A DNA stretch of 64,000 bases from Nitrosopumilus piranensis (GTDB lineage: Archaea; Thermoproteota; Nitrososphaeria; Nitrososphaerales; Nitrosopumilaceae), in contig NZ_CP010868.1 in NCBI RefSeq assembly GCF_000875775.1, positions 744,001 to 808,000 on the forward strand. Reading direction: 5' to 3'. Below, one piece after another: positions 18,960 through 27,742 of this stretch. Below the pieces are notes generated by a model. That model made no database searches, had not been told where the DNA came from, and saw nothing but the letters and a program-made list of their open reading frames with translations. The translations under genes and the position numbers were made by a program. Position 1 is the first letter of the stretch. Every line of letters begins with the position of its first letter.

Positions 18960-19126
18960 GATTTTTTACAAACAAGGTTCGATACAGCATTCTTGCAGGA
19001 CTTGCAGCATATGGTACATACAAACTGGTCTTTGATGTTATTGGAATTGCTTCAACCTTGCAGAACTGCCATCTGTCTTCAGAAGGAACCATCTCCATAC
19101 TTTGCTATCTTTTTGGAATGGGGTAA
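18956..19126 (+). CDS. Small hydrophobic protein (56 aa)
   Basis: ATG 18956 overlaps the preceding stop (ATGA). The product has a basic N-terminus (MRFFTNKVRY) and two hydrophobic stretches (about 11-33 and 44-56) separated by a Cys/His/Ser loop. There is no known family. Its position in an ATGA-coupled chain of small ORFs supports it as a gene. Confidence 0.45.
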   Translation: MRFFTNKVRYSILAGLAAYGTYKLVFDVIGIASTLQNCHLSSEGTISILCYLFGMG

Positions 19127-19129
19127 AAA

Positions 19130-19294
19130 ATGAAAACTAGAATCCTGATAATTGTTGGAATAACTCTTCTGATATTGGGAATGATCTTGCTAAATTTTGT
19201 TTTAATACAACCGCCGTTTGGTTCTGAGCATTGCCCTGGATTGGAATTGCGTAAATCTTTGGGCTTGGTTGATCCTACATCTGCATGTCTTTAG
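19130..19294 (+). CDS. Small membrane-anchored protein, MKTR family (54 aa)
   Basis: ATG 19130 follows the previous stop by three bases. The N-terminus MKTRILIIVGITLLILGMIL is one membrane anchor. A 30-residue extracytoplasmic tail with two cysteines (H-C-P-G and S-A-C-L at the end) follows. It matches in length and N-terminal pattern the 54-residue protein at 57022, suggesting a paralogous family in the accessory zones. Confidence 0.5.
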   Translation: MKTRILIIVGITLLILGMILLNFVLIQPPFGSEHCPGLELRKSLGLVDPTSACL

Positions 19295-19339
19295 ATTTGT
19301 GCAAAAAACATTGTTCAAACATATGATAATCTGAACAAA

Positions 19340-19363
19340 GATTCGAAGTACTTATGAATATCA
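19340..19363 (+). promoter_or_regulatory. Promoter block, identical to 56337-56360
   Basis: 24 bases ending in CTTATGAATATCA are identical to those upstream of the gene at 56381. The TATA-like CTTATGAATA (19351-19360) begins 31 nt before the start codon at 19382, and 33 nt in the other copy, so it is placed as a core promoter plus an upstream GATTCGAAGTA element. Confidence 0.55.
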
Positions 19364-19381
19364 TAATTTTAGCTTGAGTAG

Positions 19382-20671
19382 TTGAAAACAAGTGTTTTGA
19401 TAGTCTTTGCAATGGTGCTGTTTTCTTTGTTTGGTACTGTCCAATACATACATGCCGAAGACTGTTTTTATGTGACTCGATACACCCCGTGCATCGATTC
19501 TAAATATTCCGATTATTTTACCACTACTTTTTCTGGCATTGATCCAAGTTTCACCCTTGCCAAACTGGACTGGAAAGAGGCTAGTTTTCCAATAAAGAAC
19601 GGAACTGGTTTTGTAACTGTAATTCTAAAAGATCCTGATTTGAACCGTGATGTAAGCTACAAAGAAACAGCAAATGTGTTAGTATATTCTGACAGTGACT
19701 CTGAATTTCATGTTATTGAGCTACGCGAGACAGAATCTAATTCGGGGAAATTTGAGAGAACGTTTGGAATAAGCGACTCACGTTCTGCACCCAGTGTGAT
19801 TTTAACTCGTGACGGTGACACAATTGGAGTGGTGTATGTTGATACGACAATGCCTCCTGATCATTTTGGCTCTGATGCTTATTTGATGTCTACTGCACTA
19901 ATTGGAAGCACCGGCCCTCCACTTGAGCGAGCACCTGCATCAGATCCAAAAATTCTAGATGTATCTGGAAACTTGATTGACTCTACTGCAGTTGGAGAGC
20001 AGATACAGATTACATCTGACATTACAAACGAACAGAACAGGGAGCAAAAATTTGCATATATTGTAATGATTCATGATGACACTGAGACTGTTGTGTACTT
20101 GGCATGGATTGACGGGACCTTGAATTCCGAGTCTTCATTTAGCCCTTCTGCATCTTGGATTCCACAAAATGCAGGCAACTATGTGGCAACGATGTTTGTA
20201 TGGGAGAGTATTACCAACCCCACTGCTTTGTCTCCTCCTATTCATATTGATTTTACGGTATCTGATGAAAATACAACTCATTCACTTCCTGATGATAAAA
20301 TTATGTGCAGCGGTACTGCACTGTGCTTAACGGAAAAAATCTTGCGGATTGTAGATGGTGACACGATATATCTTAGCGGTGGTTATGAGGTACGACTCTC
20401 ACTTACAAACACACCTGAAAGACACCAGATTGGATTCTATGATGCAAGCAGATTTACTGCAGAAATGTGTCCTGTAACAAGTACTGTAACAGTAGACCAA
20501 GATGACCTGCAGCCATACGACGCATATGACAGGCTACTTGGCAAAGTGACATGTGACCACAAAACACTCAACGCAGAATTGCTTTATGCGGGACATGCAA
20601 ACATACTGACACAGTTCTGCTTCACAAGCGAATTTTCATCCGAGTTATGGGCACAGGAATTTGGATGCTGA
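19382..20671 (+). CDS. Exported protein with C-terminal thermonuclease (SNase-like) domain
   Basis: 429 residues from TTG 19382. A signal peptide (about 1-25) precedes a beta-rich domain (about 50-155, with GFVTVILKDPDLNRD), an Ig-like domain (about 190-292) and an SNase fold (about 315-429). Nuclease residues are in place: D325, D327 in RIVDGDTI, R338, E346 in RLSLTNTPE, and R384 in YDRLLG. The C-terminal Cys residues (C309, C315, C363, C391, C413, C429) could form disulphides outside the cell. It is probably a surface or secreted nuclease. Confidence 0.8.
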   Translation: MKTSVLIVFAMVLFSLFGTVQYIHAEDCFYVTRYTPCIDSKYSDYFTTTFSGIDPSFTLAKLDWKEASFPIKNGTGFVTVILKDPDLNRDVSYKETANVLVYSDSDSEFHVIELRETESNSGKFERTFGISDSRSAPSVILTRDGDTIGVVYVDTTMPPDHFGSDAYLMSTALIGSTGPPLERAPASDPKILDVSGNLIDSTAVGEQIQITSDITNEQNREQKFAYIVMIHDDTETVVYLAWIDGTLNSESSFSPSASWIPQNAGNYVATMFVWESITNPTALSPPIHIDFTVSDENTTHSLPDDKIMCSGTALCLTEKILRIVDGDTIYLSGGYEVRLSLTNTPERHQIGFYDASRFTAEMCPVTSTVTVDQDDLQPYDAYDRLLGKVTCDHKTLNAELLYAGHANILTQFCFTSEFSSELWAQEFGC

Positions 20672-20726
20672 AAGTTTTTCTGCAATGGTTTATGAATGTG
20701 AGCATGTAATGATTTTTTGATTTCTT

Positions 20727-21605
20727 ATGTCTATTCAAAATAAAAAACTAAAACAGTTCATGGATGAATTGGTTGCACAACTTGTTGCAAAGTTTCCTGA
20801 CGAGGTGATTTCATTTGTACTGTTTGGATCTGCAACAACTGGGGAATGGATTCGCGGAAAGTCTGACATTGATTGCATTGTCATCATCAAAAACAAAAAA
20901 CTCTGCAGCCAAGTAACAGAATGCCTGAACAAACTCTTGCTGGAACTTGATTCAAAATATAACCTAAAGTTATCTGAGACGTGTACCTCGTACAAAAAGA
21001 CGGACAATTTTGCACTTGACTTGATATTCAAGACCGAAAACAAGATGATGTTCGGACAGCCGTTTTACGTGGTGGCCTCAGATCAGCTAGACCTGAAGGG
21101 ATTCAAAATAAGAAATGACATAAAAATTGAGATTGGCACAAGAACCATTGCGTCACTGGGACTGTTTCTGCAGAGAATAAAAAACACTGGAATTATCCTG
21201 TATGGAAAGGACATACGAAAGGAAATTCCAACCACGGTTCCTGCAATTGAGAAACTAAAGGCGTCATTTAATGCGATGCTACTGTTGATGATGAGCTTTG
21301 TGATATTTCCATTCAGCCCAAAGTCTGCATTCTCACATGCAATAAAGGCAAACTTTTGGGCATGCGATGACGTGTTGTTTGCATTAGACAAACCGCTGTC
21401 CACGACAAAACAGGAAGTAAAGGAAATCTGCAACCTGTTTAACAAAAAGATTGACTCTGATCATCTGTACCAGTCGCTTGATTTCAAAAAAACCAAGGAC
21501 ACCATGAATGCAGACAAGTGGTTTGTTTTGCAGTATGTGCTGAAAAGCACGCGATTTGTTTACGGACTGTACGGAATTGCTTTGAAAAAACTCTTCAAGT
21601 TTTGA
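20727..21605 (+). CDS. Nucleotidyltransferase-fold protein (MNT-like)
   Basis: 292 residues. The N-terminal polymerase-beta-type nucleotidyltransferase motif is clear: G34-S35 followed by D47 and D49 (LFGSATTGEWIRGKSDID). The remainder is largely helical and could be a fused substrate or HEPN-like domain, but no RxxxxH motif is evident. It lies in the accessory island with codon use slightly richer in CAG/AAG/CTG than the flanks. It may be a toxin/antitoxin-type or antibiotic-modifying transferase; the substrate is unknown. Confidence 0.65.
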   Translation: MSIQNKKLKQFMDELVAQLVAKFPDEVISFVLFGSATTGEWIRGKSDIDCIVIIKNKKLCSQVTECLNKLLLELDSKYNLKLSETCTSYKKTDNFALDLIFKTENKMMFGQPFYVVASDQLDLKGFKIRNDIKIEIGTRTIASLGLFLQRIKNTGIILYGKDIRKEIPTTVPAIEKLKASFNAMLLLMMSFVIFPFSPKSAFSHAIKANFWACDDVLFALDKPLSTTKQEVKEICNLFNKKIDSDHLYQSLDFKKTKDTMNADKWFVLQYVLKSTRFVYGLYGIALKKLFKF

Positions 21606-21641
21606 TTTTGTTTTAGAGTAAAAATAATGATGCCTTTATTT

Positions 21642-22784
21642 TTAGAGAGGCATTTTTGACTTTCCATCTGTAATCAGGTATGATTCGCCCCTGTTGGTCT
21701 TGTAGCTTCCTGATGAACCGCTGGTCTCATATGATCTGAGATGTGCAGGATCTATTCCCGTCTGACCCTGAGTTTTGTCTCTTTTTAGCTTTTTATTGCT
21801 TAGTACAAACATAGCTACAGCTCCAATTACTCCCAACATTGCCATGCCGTACAATGCAACTACAAGAAACTGATCTTCTCTGAATGCTTCATTTTCCCCT
21901 AATTTCTTAAGGCTTGTATGAAATACCTCTAGTTCTCCCACGTATGTAGAGTCCACATACCCTTCAATGGCAATAACTGCATCATCTCTGGACTCGATTA
22001 TTCTGATTGTGTACTGTTTGTCAAGATCAACTTCTTCCATCCACTCTCTGTCATTGCATACGCCAATGATTATGGTACATTCGCCCATAGAATAATGAGT
22101 AATTACATTTTTGCCCGTATACTTGTACTCTATGGCCCCTGGCAATATTGCAGTGTTGTCAAAAAGAGAGTGCCACCTTGAGAGTGGAAGTTCCTTGATG
22201 CCGCCTGCATCTATCAATGGGATCTCCAAAATTTCTACTCCTTGAAGTTTCTCTGAAATATCTGGAATCATCAATTCAAGTGCAGATCTTGGATTGTTGA
22301 TGTCAAATTCTCCGTATTGCGTTTGTATGATTGCTGGCCCCTCTATCAAAATTCCACGCCAGTTTGCATCAATTGTACTCTTTTGGTCTTCCTGATGGAA
22401 TATGTGATTTGTAATTGTTGGAACAATTTGCAATTTGTATTCTATTACTGCAGAACTTGGATTGCCATGAAGCGTTGCCTGATACTTTAATTTTGCATCA
22501 GTAACTTTTGCATTGCTTGGAATTGATTCCAAGTTTTCATTGAGCAATGTCACAAGTTTTATTGTATCATCACCTTCTGCATCAAATGATATTGTGTCCA
22601 TATCTCCCCGCAGTTGCTGTGCAATTTCCCCACCTTCTGGATATTCTATGTAAATTATTCTAAGAAATTCAAAGGATGGCTCTACAACTTGATCTTCATA
22701 CAATATGGATGCGTCAAGCTGTGCAGCTGATGCAAATGGGACCAGTCCCGTTACAAAAATTATTCCCAATAGGAGATGTTTCAT
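21642..22784 (-). CDS. Secreted/membrane protein of unknown function
   Basis: About 380 residues from ATG 22784. A signal peptide (MKHLLLGIIFVTGLVPFASA) is followed by a large extracytoplasmic beta-rich region, one membrane span near residue 330 (FLVVALYGMAMLGVIGAVAMFVL) and a basic, Ser/Gly-rich cytoplasmic tail. It is divergent from the regulator at 22837, with palindromic sites between and beside them, so it is probably the regulator's target. Confidence 0.65.
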   Translation of the reverse strand: MKHLLLGIIFVTGLVPFASAAQLDASILYEDQVVEPSFEFLRIIYIEYPEGGEIAQQLRGDMDTISFDAEGDDTIKLVTLLNENLESIPSNAKVTDAKLKYQATLHGNPSSAVIEYKLQIVPTITNHIFHQEDQKSTIDANWRGILIEGPAIIQTQYGEFDINNPRSALELMIPDISEKLQGVEILEIPLIDAGGIKELPLSRWHSLFDNTAILPGAIEYKYTGKNVITHYSMGECTIIIGVCNDREWMEEVDLDKQYTIRIIESRDDAVIAIEGYVDSTYVGELEVFHTSLKKLGENEAFREDQFLVVALYGMAMLGVIGAVAMFVLSNKKLKRDKTQGQTGIDPAHLRSYETSGSSGSYKTNRGESYLITDGKSKMPL

Positions 22785-22786
22785 AC

Positions 22787-22881
22787 ATATATATCCATAG
22801 AAATGGATATATCCATTATTATCATATACATAAAGTATGTCGGATATATCCAGCTCTGCCCAGACCAGTTTGGATATATTC
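22787..22881. promoter_or_regulatory. Operator array of GGATATATCC palindromes
   Basis: Four related sites lie in the divergent control region: degenerate ATATATATCC at 22787-22796, the perfect palindrome TGGATATATCCA at 22804-22815, GGATATATCC at 22842-22851 and GGATATATTC at 22872-22881. The last two lie inside the first codons of the regulator gene at 22837. The pattern suggests cooperative binding by a dimeric winged-helix regulator and autoregulation. Confidence 0.6.
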
Positions 22882-23463
22882 AGAGCAATAATGGACAATG
22901 GTCCTTTGACATTATACTCTGCAAACAGTAAGACTCGAATGTCGATTGGGACAATTCACAGGCATTTCAAACAGTTATCAGAAACAGGCAAGATACGGGT
23001 CTACGAGTCAAACAAAACGGGGAGAAAAAAGATAGAGTATGGTCCAACCCTTTCTGGAATGATCACATGTTATAGAAAAGACAAAGAGTTTGCAAAAAAG
23101 ACTGAAAACTATTTTTTGATATGGATTGAAAACAAAGAGTTTCAAAAAGAACTCCTGTCTGAGGGATTTGACATATCTTTGGATAATCTTAGAAAATCAA
23201 AACACATCTTTAGAAAATACATGGATTACTTTAGCGCAGTAGAGGAGCAGATAGACAAAATAAGAAAAGGAGAAGACATTATCTCTCACAACATTCAGGT
23301 GTTTCTTGGAACCATCTTACTTTCATCAGAACCATACTATCAGAAACTTTGGACAGAACTGTACAACGAATTACCTGGAATGCAGTCAAGTCTTGATGAA
23401 TACATGCAAAACATGATAAAGTCATACAGGAAATTCAAAAAGATCCGGTCACATACAAGATAG
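22837..23463 (+). CDS. Winged-helix transcriptional regulator
   Basis: 208 residues. The N-terminal winged helix spans about 10-75 (TSLDIFRAIMDNGPLTLY, recognition helix RMSIGTIHRHFKQLSETGKI, wing RVYESNKTGRKKIEYGPT). The C-terminal 130 residues are helical and charged, probably for dimerisation or ligand sensing. The start at 22837 is kept because the next ATG (22890) would cut helix 1. It is divergent from 21642-22784 and overlaps the CPBP gene by 29 bp at the 3' end. Confidence 0.7.
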   Translation: MSDISSSAQTSLDIFRAIMDNGPLTLYSANSKTRMSIGTIHRHFKQLSETGKIRVYESNKTGRKKIEYGPTLSGMITCYRKDKEFAKKTENYFLIWIENKEFQKELLSEGFDISLDNLRKSKHIFRKYMDYFSAVEEQIDKIRKGEDIISHNIQVFLGTILLSSEPYYQKLWTELYNELPGMQSSLDEYMQNMIKSYRKFKKIRSHTR

Positions 23464-24103
23464 CAAGAGAGACTAGTATCACAGCAACTGGAATCAGGTA
23501 ATAGAACCTGTTAATCTGCCGTGTCTTGTTTTTGAATGCAAGATAGACAATCATTCCGACTGCCACTGCCATGATCACGTTTAGTACATCATGTGTATCA
23601 TTGATGATGCTACATTGTCTAATTCCCAACACGCAGTAAATGATCAGAAATGAAAAGTTCCAGCCAGAATGAAATGCGATTGCAAACCATCCCTTGCCGC
23701 TAATCCATGTCCTTATACTAAAAAATATGTGGGGAATACTGAGAAGAAATCCCCCATATGCTAATGTCTCAACGGAATAGACCCCGTAACTAAACAGATG
23801 TAGTGATGACCAAACCATCCCAGCTCCAAAAAGAATAACAGGATTTCCTGTCATAAAATACGGGATTCCAAAGAATACAGATTCCTCTAGCAGTCCTGCA
23901 CTGAGAGCAAGTGCAACAGACACTGGAAAATCTGGTGTCTCGTAACCTGCAATAGTGCTTTTTGCCAAAAATGATCCCGTGTACATCAACGCCATGCTCA
24001 AAGCATGGTAGAATAATGCCATCATTGACAGATGCAAAATGTTGTTTCTCTTGTAGGGTTTTAGCCATGTTCGGGGATTAAAATCAGAAATTTCTACTTT
24101 CAA
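23435..24103 (-). CDS. CPBP family intramembrane metalloprotease (CAAX/ABI type)
   Basis: 222 residues with about six to seven spans. The three CPBP motifs are seen: E73-E74 in GLLEESVFFGIP, H102 in MVWSSLHLF, and H145 with N149 in AFHSGWNFS. The usual Arg of EExxxR is replaced. Relatives cleave prenylated or leader-bearing membrane substrates and often act in peptide self-immunity. The substrate is unknown here. Confidence 0.75.
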   Translation of the reverse strand: MKVEISDFNPRTWLKPYKRNNILHLSMMALFYHALSMALMYTGSFLAKSTIAGYETPDFPVSVALALSAGLLEESVFFGIPYFMTGNPVILFGAGMVWSSLHLFSYGVYSVETLAYGGFLLSIPHIFFSIRTWISGKGWFAIAFHSGWNFSFLIIYCVLGIRQCSIINDTHDVLNVIMAVAVGMIVYLAFKNKTRQINRFYYLIPVAVILVSLAILYVTGSF

Positions 24104-24153
24104 CGATATATTTCAGTGAGTGTTGCCGTTTATGCATTGTTTTTCTATTCACT

Positions 24154-24225
24154 ATGAAAATTATAGCCTTCTTAATTTCCTCTATCACAATAATTCTAAT
24201 TCTGATTTGGAATAAAAGAAGATGA
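24154..24225 (+). CDS. Single-span membrane microprotein (23 aa)
   Basis: ATG 24154 to TGA 24225. The product is almost only a membrane helix (MKIIAFLISSITIILILIWN) ending in basic KRR, a positive-inside tail. The stop overlaps an ATGAAAACTAG start-like motif (24222). It is too short to prove by sequence alone, but composition and the overlap resemble the other microproteins of the island. Confidence 0.35.
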   Translation: MKIIAFLISSITIILILIWNKRR

Positions 24226-24244
24226 AAACTAGGAGAAAACAATA

Positions 24245-24382
24245 ATGTTAAAAAAATTGTTTCATACATTATGTCAATTAAGATTGTTTCATGATTATCA
24301 ACAAAATGAAAAAGGTGAAGAACGTTGTACATTTTGTAATAAAGAAAGAAATTATGACAATGTTGGAGGATTTTTACCCTGA
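24245..24382 (+). CDS. CxxC microprotein (45 aa)
   Basis: ATG 24245 to TGA 24382. The basic N-terminus (MLKKLFHTLCQLRLFHDYQ) is followed by GEERCTFCNKERNY, a CxxC knuckle typical of small zinc proteins. The stop overlaps a further ATGAAAACTAGA start (24382) of an 11-codon ORF. It looks like a genuine short protein; no family is recognised. Confidence 0.5.
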   Translation: MLKKLFHTLCQLRLFHDYQQNEKGEERCTFCNKERNYDNVGGFLP

Positions 24383-24461
24383 TGAAAACTAGATTTCTGA
24401 TCAGATCGCTAAAATAAATAAGCTCGGAAAGTACAACACTTTAATTCAAAAGTTTTTCATT

Positions 24462-24836
24462 ATGCCTATTTTTGATAATATCATGGGTGATATCAAACAG
24501 GTAATAGTTGTTAGAACTGACCTTGAAATGGGGAAAGGAAAGATTGCTGCACAAGTAGGACATGCTTGCGTTCTTGGAGCAGAACATGTGAGAAAATCCC
24601 ATCCTGAATGGTATGAACAATGGTGGAGTGGACAAGAAAAAGTAGTGGTCAAAGTTTCTGGTATCAAAGATTTGCAAGAAGTAAAGAGACACGCAATTGA
24701 TTTGAATTTACCTTGGTCTGAAGTTACTGACGCAGGACATACTCAAATTGCACCTGGAACCACTACGTGTATTTCAATTGGTCCTGCCCCTGAAAGTCTT
24801 ATTGACAAAGTGACTGGAGATTTGAAGTTACTCTAG
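24462..24836 (+). CDS. pth2: Peptidyl-tRNA hydrolase Pth2
   Basis: 124 residues (117 if started at ATG 24483). The Pth2 signature KQVIVVRTDLEMGKGKIAAQ followed by VGHAC is intact, as are VKVSGIKDL and the C-terminal DAGHTQIAPGTTT followed by SIGP. It recycles tRNA from stalled peptidyl-tRNA. It returns the map to core genes after the accessory island. Confidence 0.95.
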   Translation: MPIFDNIMGDIKQVIVVRTDLEMGKGKIAAQVGHACVLGAEHVRKSHPEWYEQWWSGQEKVVVKVSGIKDLQEVKRHAIDLNLPWSEVTDAGHTQIAPGTTTCISIGPAPESLIDKVTGDLKLL

Positions 24837-24881
24837 ATATTTTGGAATAAGATATAACAAGGAAAATATTATTTTTATACA

Positions 24882-26486
24882 GTGAAAAAGCGAACTAAAG
24901 GAATTCTTGCATTTGCATTTTTAGGTGGAATTATGGTTACTTCAGGTGTTACAATTGCAATTCCTGGACTTGATCCTGGGGAAAACACTCCTGAGATAAC
25001 AATTACTGGAACTCCTGCAGATAATTTCCCTGATGCAGATCGTCCCAGATTTTGTGGCTCAGGTAATGCAAAGTCTACTGATTTTGTAACAGAGTACTCG
25101 ATTCCAACAGAATGTACTAATCCTCTGGCAATTGTTACTGATTATGATGGAAATGTTTGGTTTACACAAACAAATACTGGTAAACTAGCAAAATTTGATC
25201 CTAACACTGAAACATTTACTGAATATGATAATCCTACATGGCCAAAAAATGGCCGTTCAATGATGTGGGGAATTGATTATGCACCTGATGGCTCTGTATG
25301 GTTTACTGATGAAACATTTGACTCTGTATGGAAATTCTCAACATTTGATGAAAAGTATGATAGACTTGGATATCCTTCTGAAGGTGATTCTTTGCCTCAA
25401 AGGCTACAAGTTGATGGCTCTAAAATTATAATTAATGATTTTACAGGAAACAAGATTACCTTTTTGGATCCAAACCAATCAAGTGAGGATGTAAATTATC
25501 TTAGCATTCCTTCTCCAGTAGATGATTCTGTTACTGCTGATTTTGCAGTAGATGCAGAAAATAATGTCTGGTTTACAAACTGGTTATTCCAACAAGGTGG
25601 CATTCTAGTAAAATTTAATCAAAATGGATATTTTGATTCTGTTGCAAATTCTAATGAGCAACTTTTACCTTTACTTGACTTTATTGAAATCTATCAACTG
25701 CCTGTACAATTGCTAACACCAAATGGGGCTGTTGTATCTGATGATGGAAAAATTTGGTTAGCTGACACCACTTCATCTTCTTTCTTTAGTTTTGATCCAA
25801 TAACAGAAGAATTTACACAATACTCTACTGCAGATCCACTGCTAAGCACATATGGAAATCAAACAGGAGTTATCAAAAGTCCTATCTCTAGACCTTATTG
25901 GATTGATACTGATAATCAAGGTAGAATTATTTTTAATGAACAAAATGCAAATAACATATCTGTGTTTGATCCAAAATCACAATCTCTTGTAGCATACCAT
26001 GTTCCATCTAAGAATCCTTACTGGGGTGATTGTGATCCTGGAACTGGTATGATGCTTGCTGATTGTGGTCTTGCTCAAATCTTTGATTTTACTGTGCATG
26101 GGGAACAAATTTGGTTTACAGAGTGGGTGGAAAACAACATTGGAGTAGTTGATACATCTATCCCATTACCCTTAGAATTACAATTGGGCTCAGAAACATT
26201 GTCCCTTTCTAGTGGAGAAGTAGAACATGTCACTGCCTTGGTATATCCTAAAACAACTGCCTCTATTGGTGCCTCTGTAATTTTGGCTCCTACTCATGAT
26301 TTCATAAAAACAGTTCTAACTCATGATAGTACTGAGACATTTCAATTAAATTCTAATGGGTCACAAACAATCCATTTTGATATAATTGCTACAGATGGTG
26401 CAGTCTCTGGAACCTACAAGATCTTAGTTGGTGTCCAGACATCTGATGTTGCTATTGGAAAATTCATTACAGTGACAATAGAGTGA
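24882..26486 (+). CDS. Exported beta-propeller, streptogramin-lyase (Vgb)-like
   Basis: 534 residues from GTG 24882. An N-terminal signal or anchor (KGILAFAFLGGIMVTSGVTIAI) precedes six propeller blades marked by recurring G-x-V/I-W-F-T motifs (GNVWFTQTNTGKLAKFDP, GSVWFTDETFDSV, NNVWFTNWL, GKIWLADT, GRIIFNEQN, EQIWFTEW). A C-terminal Ig-like domain of about 100 residues closes the protein. Antibiotic lyase activity is not implied; many archaeal members are uncharacterised surface proteins. Its stop overlaps the truD start. Confidence 0.8.
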   Translation: MKKRTKGILAFAFLGGIMVTSGVTIAIPGLDPGENTPEITITGTPADNFPDADRPRFCGSGNAKSTDFVTEYSIPTECTNPLAIVTDYDGNVWFTQTNTGKLAKFDPNTETFTEYDNPTWPKNGRSMMWGIDYAPDGSVWFTDETFDSVWKFSTFDEKYDRLGYPSEGDSLPQRLQVDGSKIIINDFTGNKITFLDPNQSSEDVNYLSIPSPVDDSVTADFAVDAENNVWFTNWLFQQGGILVKFNQNGYFDSVANSNEQLLPLLDFIEIYQLPVQLLTPNGAVVSDDGKIWLADTTSSSFFSFDPITEEFTQYSTADPLLSTYGNQTGVIKSPISRPYWIDTDNQGRIIFNEQNANNISVFDPKSQSLVAYHVPSKNPYWGDCDPGTGMMLADCGLAQIFDFTVHGEQIWFTEWVENNIGVVDTSIPLPLELQLGSETLSLSSGEVEHVTALVYPKTTASIGASVILAPTHDFIKTVLTHDSTETFQLNSNGSQTIHFDIIATDGAVSGTYKILVGVQTSDVAIGKFITVTIE

Positions 26487-27679
26487 TACCTGATTTAGAT
26501 TACCAAATAGGCATTTCTGTTTATAGCACAAAGTTTGATGGTATTGGAGGAAAAATACGTATTATTCCAGAAGATTTTGAAGTATCTGAAAAAATTTTAG
26601 AGAAAACTCAAAATGCAATTAACCAAGAAGAAGGCTATGCAGTTTACAAACTAAAAAAGAAAAGAATCGATACTAATCATGCATTATCTGATATATTTAG
26701 AAAGAAAGGTATCCGACTAAAATCTCTAGGATTAAAAGACGCATCAGCAATCACTGAACAATTTGTTTGCGCTGGAAACAAAGGAAAAGCAATTGAAAAC
26801 TTTTCAACTGAAAAATATTCTTTGGAAAAAGTAGGTTTTGTAAAAAAACCCCTATCAAAAAAAGACATGATTGGAAATCATTTTAAAATTAAAATCTCTG
26901 AATGTGGTGATGGACTATCTTCTTTTGCAGAGTCTTATAAGGTTCTAAATTTTTATGGCTATCAGCGCTTTGGCTCAAAACGACCTGTAACCCATCTTAT
27001 AGGAAAAGCAATTCTACAAAGAAATTTTGAGAAGGCAGTTGAATTGATTTTGTCTTTTACTTCTTCATATGATTCAAAAGAAAACAATGAAATTCGCCAA
27101 AAACTTGCTGACAAGCAAAATTACAAACAATACTTTGATCAGGTTCCTTCACAGATGGATATTGAAAGAATTGTTCTAAAAGAAATGATTGAACATAATG
27201 ATTATTTTCGTGCAGTACGAGCAATCCCCTTATCCTTACGAAGATTTTACATCCAAGCATATCAATCATTTATCTTCAATCAATCCCTAAGTGCTGCATT
27301 TACTGATGGTGAAAATCTCTTTGAAGCAGAATCTGGCGATGTGTGCTTTGATTTTAAGGGAATTATCGGTAAATTTGTCAAAGGATTGGATCAAAATTTG
27401 GCACTACCTTTTGTTGGTTATTCGTATTACAAAAAAACCAGATTTGATTATCAAATATCTCAAATATTAAAACAAGAGGGGATAACTCCTAAAGATTTTT
27501 TCATAAAGGAGATGCAAGAAGTAAGTAATGAAGGTGGCTTTAGACAAGCAGCAATACATTGTACTGATTACTCCTCAAATGAAAATTCAGTAGAGTTTAC
27601 CTTGTCCAGAGGCTCTTTTGCAACAATTCTATTGCGGGAGATAATGAAACCCTCTGATCCTATTTCAGCAGGCTTTTGA
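26483..27679 (+). CDS. truD: tRNA pseudouridine(13) synthase TruD
   Basis: 398 residues from GTG 26483, overlapping the preceding stop by 4 bp (GTGA). The catalytic aspartate lies in LGLKDASAITEQF near residue 92. Other TruD blocks are the N-terminal GGKIRIIPEDFEVSE, FYGYQRFGSKRPVTHLIGKA, and QAYQSFIFN. It modifies U13 of tRNAs. The insertion domain between motifs is present, giving the normal archaeal length. Confidence 0.95.
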   Translation: MIPDLDYQIGISVYSTKFDGIGGKIRIIPEDFEVSEKILEKTQNAINQEEGYAVYKLKKKRIDTNHALSDIFRKKGIRLKSLGLKDASAITEQFVCAGNKGKAIENFSTEKYSLEKVGFVKKPLSKKDMIGNHFKIKISECGDGLSSFAESYKVLNFYGYQRFGSKRPVTHLIGKAILQRNFEKAVELILSFTSSYDSKENNEIRQKLADKQNYKQYFDQVPSQMDIERIVLKEMIEHNDYFRAVRAIPLSLRRFYIQAYQSFIFNQSLSAAFTDGENLFEAESGDVCFDFKGIIGKFVKGLDQNLALPFVGYSYYKKTRFDYQISQILKQEGITPKDFFIKEMQEVSNEGGFRQAAIHCTDYSSNENSVEFTLSRGSFATILLREIMKPSDPISAGF

Positions 27680-27742
27680 GATCTAATAGGTATATTTTCT
27701 TAGGTGTGTTTAAGTTGATGTATTTTTGAAATATTTTTAGTC

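Noticed and set aside
24084-24332. Minus-strand 82-codon frame upstream of the CPBP gene
   Set aside because: The product is low-complexity hydrophobic (His/Ile/Leu) and lies antisense to two short plus-strand ORFs with better features.
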